NCBI GenBank assembly: GCA_947172415.1
Contig: OX359197.1
Span: 7,317,673 to 7,381,672 of the forward strand
Length of the DNA stretch: 64,000 nucleotides
DNA from: Chondrosia reniformis
Lineage: Eukaryota; Porifera; Demospongiae; Chondrillida; Chondrillidae
Direction of reading: 5' to 3'
Every line of letters starts with the position of its first letter. The stretch's first letter is position 1. Positions 59,480 through 64,000 of the stretch are shown piece by piece. Below the pieces are notes generated by a model. The model had not been told where the DNA came from, did no database searches, and saw only the letters and a list, made by a program, of their open reading frames with translations. A program made the position numbers and the translations under genes.

Positions 59480-62400
59480 TTAGTCCTTGACTATACGATA
59501 CTGTCCTGAGGAGTCACTCCCTTCGGAGAAGAACTCTTCCATTTTCCACTGCAATGTCTCAAATGTTGGTCTCATTGAGGGATCATCTCGCCAGCACTCC
59601 ATCATTATTTGATATAGAGAGTCAGGACATCCAGACGGAGGAGGCATGCGGTAGCCCTGGGGGACCTTCTCCAACACCTCATAGTTGCTCATTCCTGGAT
59701 AAGGGAAACGACCATAGGTCAGGATCTCGTAGAGAAGAATCCCAAAGGACCAGACGTCTGACTTGATGGTAAACCTGTTGTAGAGAGCGGCCTCGGGTGC
59801 AGTCCACTTGATGGGGAACTGGAGGAAAGAGAGAGAGAGTAATGTTTTTGTGTAATGTTTTTGTAGGACATTTTTAGCAGAGTCTAGGTCTCCCATAGCC
59901 CTCATATGCCTCCTCCACCCATCACCCTCTATTGTAATTTTAACTTTTTTTTTTCCTTTCAGACTGTATTTTAATTTTTCAGATTATTTTCTTTTTTTTC
60001 ACTCCCATTCACCCATACATAGTATAATTTTTGTAAAGAGATGGTTAATAATTAAGGCATGTGCAGGTGAAAAAAAAAAAAGAAAAAAAAAAAGATGCAT
60101 AAAAGAGAGGACTAAAATATTGTATATACAGCTTGTGGTTTTGCTGATCTCATGAATAACATTATACACTATCATATTCTTATAAATGGTGGGCTTTATT
60201 TGGACTCTGATAAATGTATAGTATTGTAAAAAAGATATCGTAAAACCATTCTCTTAAGTTCAAATTTCCTTATTAGTGCTGTTAATCCCTTTTGATCAGG
60301 TAACTAGACACTCGCCACACCTCACTGCTATTTCACTATACTGTTTGTCTCTGTTCCTAGTTAACTACATTCTTCATCAATCACATTAAGAGATTTAATT
60401 ATGTGACAGTCGTTATATTGTGTAAAAATGCAACATGTATAATAAACCTAATTGCAATATTATCTTGCTAATTGACAGTATCATTTTTAGGCTTTCAGAT
60501 CAGTAGCAAGTATGGTCCTAATCACAGTGTTCAAAGTACACAATTGTACTAAACAAGTATAGTATTATAGTATCATAGCATAGCATAAAATAGTATAGTT
60601 TATAGTACATTTAGTATAGTAGCATCATATTTAGTATTACATAGCATAGTATAGTTTATAGTACATTTAGTATAGTAACATCATTGCATAGCATAGTATA
60701 GTTTATAGTATAGTAACATCATATTTAGTATTGCATAGCATAGTATAGTTTATAGTACATTTAGTATAGTAATAGCATATTTAGTATTAGTGATACAAAA
60801 ACATGTTTTTTACAGAAAACACAACATTAACGACATCACCACTTATCAATTGGAGTTCTTATCTTAACTAGAGGGGCCGGGCCCATGGTAGACTAAGTGA
60901 ATTTTAATTATATACATAATATTCAGGGAACTCCTCCTTACATTATCACACAGAGGAACTTACATTAATGGCCACTTTTCTAGGAGGGTCATTGGCTTAA
61001 AGTGACCACTCCAATCAAGTCCCGAAAATGTAAATGTTATTTTACATACTTTTAAAGTTTAATGAACCAGTCACCCGTCAAATGTAGCCAGATTGACTGT
61101 ATGGCTTTCAAAGGTGCTGCAATGTTATACATCACTTTTATATAGAACCACATGTATATAATTGTGATTATTAATGATTTAAAGATCATTCAATTGATTA
61201 TAGGCTTTAAGTATAAAACTCACAAAATACACCCTATTCAAATTGTTCAAGTATGGTATATATACAATTAAACCATATATACAATACAAGTAAATAAAAA
61301 CATTTAAAAAATGAAATAAGAAGTAGGGATGGCAGTCCCTGCAACAGTACCTATCACATCTAGAAAAAGTGACGAAACAAGAAAGTGATCATATGGTAAG
61401 GCTAACATTGCAGAAGTGGCATACTGAAACTTAACTATACACATCACTTCTATGTTTGGGTGCATCATGGATATACTAGAAGTAGGGATCGATGCGCCCA
61501 AACATAGAAGTGATGTGTATAGTGTTAGGGTTAGAAAATGGCGACAAAAAGGTTCCAATTTGCTTACGCACCACAGAAAACCGTCTTTGCACAAATCGTT
61601 TGAAGACAGAAAAGTGCCTATTCCCTAGTTGCTAAAACTTTTAGACAATATGCCCCTAAAATGTATTTATCTACAAGCGTGTTTATGCACTAGCGTGAAA
61701 TAAAAGGAAGAATAATAATAATAATAATAAGAAGAAGAAGAAGAAGAAAATGAGGAAAACCGGAAGTAGGCCTGAAACCGTTTTACAAACTTGGAGCCTT
61801 TATGCGCTCTTGAAAACAGCTTCCCTCAATTGAAATCGTACAAAAAAGACACATTATGAGTTTAAAAGAGGTAAAAACGCATTCGCTGCCTACTTATAAG
61901 GTGTTAACCCGTAATACATTGAATACGGCATCCATTTTTTTTTCGGGCCATCCCTACTTAGAGAGTACTACCGTACTCTCTGATAATTATACAATTGAAA
62001 TTATTGTATTAATTAGGAAAATTTCAAATTAGTAAGATTTGACTGACTATATAGTATACACTCCATTGCTGGGGTAACCAAGGCAAATTATATTCCACAA
62101 CCATTGTATAACTATAACAAGGGGCACTTTGGCCTCTTGTTATAGTTATACAATGCGATATCCCACCGTTAACTCAGTAAATGCCTAAAAGCTTGTGAAA
62201 AGCCTAGGGGAGGAGTGTATAACTATTAATATATCTTCAAAGTCCCATACTTGTAGAACCAGTAAATATATACGTATGTACCATACCTTGGCTCCAGTGT
62301 TGGCCTCGTATGCATCTTCAGTGATGACTCTTGCCAGACCAAAATCTGCTACCTTGCAAATGTGGTTGTCTCCCACGAGAATGTTCCTTGCAGCCAAGTC

Positions 62401-63112
62401 CCTATGTATGTAGCACTGCACCTCCAGATAGGCCATTCCCGAAGCTACTTGTGAGGATACATCTATCAGCTCTGATAATCCCATTGATCGACCATCTCCT
62501 CGAAGGTAATCCAGTAAGCTACCATGCTTCATCAACTCTGTGACTATATATATTGGCTCCTCTTTAGTGCATACAGCATACAATTGGATGAGCTTTGGGT
62601 GACGGAGGCGGATCATGACAGATGCTTCTTGTAGGAACTCTGTGACCGGCATAGTTCCCATCTTTAAGGTCTTGACGGCAACAGGAGTTTTATTGTTCCA
62701 CAGTCCTTCCCACACCTCTCCAAACTGCCCAGCTCCAAGTCTCCTTACCATCCTCAAGGAACGTCGATCAATCTCCCACTCATCATTGACAGACTTTGAG
62801 AGACCTGCTGTCTGGGGCTTCTCTGCAAGGAGGCAAGGAGTTCTTAAACTGCTGCACAGTCCATCAGCTTGAATTTTGTAGTAGTCTACCAGTTCTTGAA
62901 TGGAGTCAAAAGTGACTCTACGCGTGACAAAGAATCCTCCAGTATCCAGTCGTCTGATCCGGTAGTGACGAACCCTATCTGTGTCTCTGAGTGAGAGGGA
63001 GTAGTCACCAGCCGTGGTCTCACTGTCACGGACAAGGTAACTGCCATAGCTATTGTAAGACTGCATCAATTGTTTCTCTGCTTCAATCCTCTTGATCATC
63101 CCAAAGAACCAC
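59480..63112 (-). CDS. Src-family tyrosine kinase E, SH2 and kinase exons (5' exon outside window)
   Basis: Exons 63112-62287 (826 nt) and 59818-59480 (339 nt) correspond exactly to exons 2 and 3 of kinases B and C. They encode SH2 (WFFGMI, YLVRDSE), the linker, [28 protein letters not shown], an activation-loop Tyr in [20 protein letters not shown], and a tail with Tyr in GQYRIVKD. All catalytic residues are present. The SH3/myristoylation exon is expected upstream, beyond 64000, and was not seen in 63113-64000. The 2.5-kb intron contains a transposon and a minisatellite. Large blocks are identical to kinase C at synonymous sites, a sign of gene conversion. Confidence 0.92.
60560..60790. repeat. 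Imperfect tandem repeat in the intron of Src kinase E
   Basis: Repeated catagcatagtatagtttat plus agtacatttagtatagtaac, with units of about 50-65 bp and internal tagta/catag subrepeats. Confidence 0.85.
61320..61983. mobile_element. Helitron-like or foldback element in the intron of Src kinase E
   Basis: Read on the minus strand it begins TCAGAGAGTACGGTAGTACT after an A, the same hairpin end as the 18300-19062 insertion, followed by a run with gggatgg. It shares the 'agaagaagaagaaga' tract (61730-61750) with the other copy's 'cttcttcttcttctt'. The left end near 61320-61370 (gtagggatgg, ctagaaaaagtgacgaaaca) is degenerate and its limit uncertain. It contains the hairpin 61434-61523. Confidence 0.6.
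61434..61523. repeat. Hairpin with 33-bp arms
   Basis: actatacacatcacttctat and gtttgggtgcatc face their complement ending at 61523. The core acttctatgtttgggtgca is shared with the hairpin at 16507-16580. Confidence 0.85.
62102..62155. repeat. Perfect 20-bp inverted repeat
   Basis: cattgtataactataacaag at 62102-62121 and its exact complement at 62136-62155 flank a 14-nt loop. It is intronic, about 130 bp downstream of exon 2 of kinase E. Confidence 0.9.
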
Positions 63113-64000
63113 CTGTAGCAAGAATAGTATCCGGAACACGGGTTGGGGGTGAGGATTCAGTAGTGGAGAGTGAGGAGTGGAGAGTGAGGAGTGGGGAGTG
63201 GAGAGTGGGGAGCGGAGAGTGGGGAGTGGAGAGTGAGGAGTGGAGAGTGAGGAGTGGGGAGTGGAGAGTGGGGAGCGGAGAGTGAGGAGTGGAGAGTGAG
63301 GAGTGGAGAGTGAGGAGTGGGGAGTGGAGAGTGGGGAGCGGAGAGTGAGGAGTGGAGAGTGGGGAACGGAGAGTGAGGAGTGGAGAGTGGGGAGCGGAGA
63401 GTGGGGAGTGGAGAGTGGGGAGCGGAGAGTGAGGAGTGGGGAGTGGGGAGTGGGGAACAGGTAAATATACTATATATTCTGCCTACAATATGCATGACAT
63501 CATGTAAACATATCTATATATAGAGATTGTATATACACTTACATAGCATTGTATATCATATATATTAAGTACATAATATGATACAATCAATTATGTTATT
63601 ACACCTAAACTACATTAGATGATATCATTGTGTTCATTGTGTCAAGGTGAAGAATTCCCAAATTGTATGAAATCCTAAGCATTTGACTTCATCAGCACAC
63701 AGAGACACATAAAAGGAATATGTATCCTTTTAATAACAAGTGTTTAGACATAGAGTACATTGTGTATATAACTACATAGCTACAAGCTATAACACATCAT
63801 GCTCTAGTAGTCTGTTGGCAAAGCAGATGGAGGAGCTGCAGGAGTGTAGAGACAGGTCAACCACACTCGGGTAACCATGACAACAACAACAACATTGTTT
63901 ATTATGAAAACTGAAATATTTGGATGATAAAGCTGAACTGTAGAACAATATTTATTTCAGCAGAAAATGTGTAATATTATTATTAAGCAAAATTCATAGA
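63113..64000. other. Intron 1 of Src kinase E (part)
   Basis: Contains the minisatellite at 63160-63455. A segment at about 63820-63870 (atggaggagctgcaggagtg on the plus strand, before a GT) has exon-like composition, but it could not be tied to any gene. Confidence 0.5.
63160..63455. repeat. GA-rich minisatellite in intron of Src kinase E
   Basis: Mixed 7-bp and 14-bp units of gagtgga/gagtgag/gagtggg/gagcgga. ORFs on both strands here come from the repeat. Confidence 0.96.

Noticed and set aside
63070-63495. EEWRVRSGEW- and SPLPTPHS-type ORFs on both strands
   Set aside because: Translation of a GA-rich minisatellite; no stop codons can occur in such a unit, so length means nothing.
63820-63870. 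Possible plus-strand exon reading MEELQECRDRSTTLG between an AG and a GT
   Set aside because: Single short segment with no partner exons in the window; composition alone is not evidence.

Overview
This is eukaryotic, intron-rich, AT-rich DNA from an animal. Coding exons are short, have canonical GT/AG borders and join in frame. The gene content (four Src-family kinase loci, a LDLa/Ig/IPT/AMOP/VWD/EGF extracellular protein, compact housekeeping genes with very short intergenic gaps) fits a basal metazoan, most likely a demosponge such as Amphimedon. The species is inference; no marker was searched.

Layout. 1-3.6 kb: 5' part of a MAK/CILK1-type kinase (-) and a complete five-exon Rab GTPase (-). 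3.9-8.1 kb: a repeat unit followed by a 169-bp satellite array. 8.4-14.6 kb: a complete 12-exon secreted multidomain protein (-, 'copy A'), then a dead 5' exon of a Src kinase (+). 16.6-26.1 kb: a second and a partial third copy of the repeat unit with longer satellite arrays and a Helitron-like insertion. 26.2-32.2 kb: copy B of the multidomain gene, broken in two places. 33.5-36.3 kb: an intact Src-family kinase (+). 37.1-41.3 kb: a second intact Src-family kinase (-). 41.8-52.0 kb: a dense housekeeping block: aldo-keto reductase (-), EIF3H (-), MRPS7 (+), EB1/MAPRE (-), a single-exon LRR-like protein (+). 52.1-54.3 kb: a truncated Gfo/Idh oxidoreductase and several hairpin or inverted-repeat elements. 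54.3-57.0 kb: an intronless secreted beta-helix protein (+). 57.7-63.1 kb: a kinase-only Src paralogue with a changed DFG motif (-) and a third full-type Src kinase (-), whose SH3 exon lies beyond the right edge.

Main biological story. A tandem segmental duplication of about 17.6-18.1 kb copied a head-to-head pair (secreted AMOP/VWD protein on the minus strand, Src kinase on the plus strand). The two copies then decayed reciprocally: the left copy keeps the extracellular gene and lost the kinase, the right copy keeps the kinase and lost the extracellular gene. The Src paralogues share one identical 110-nt tract in the kinase domain, pointing to recent gene conversion. One paralogue has become a likely pseudokinase (HFG instead of DFG, no SH3 or SH2). 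Transposons, hairpin elements, minisatellites and satellite arrays fill most introns and intergenic gaps.

All exon borders were set by hand from splice signals, reading phase and family similarity. No transcript evidence was available.
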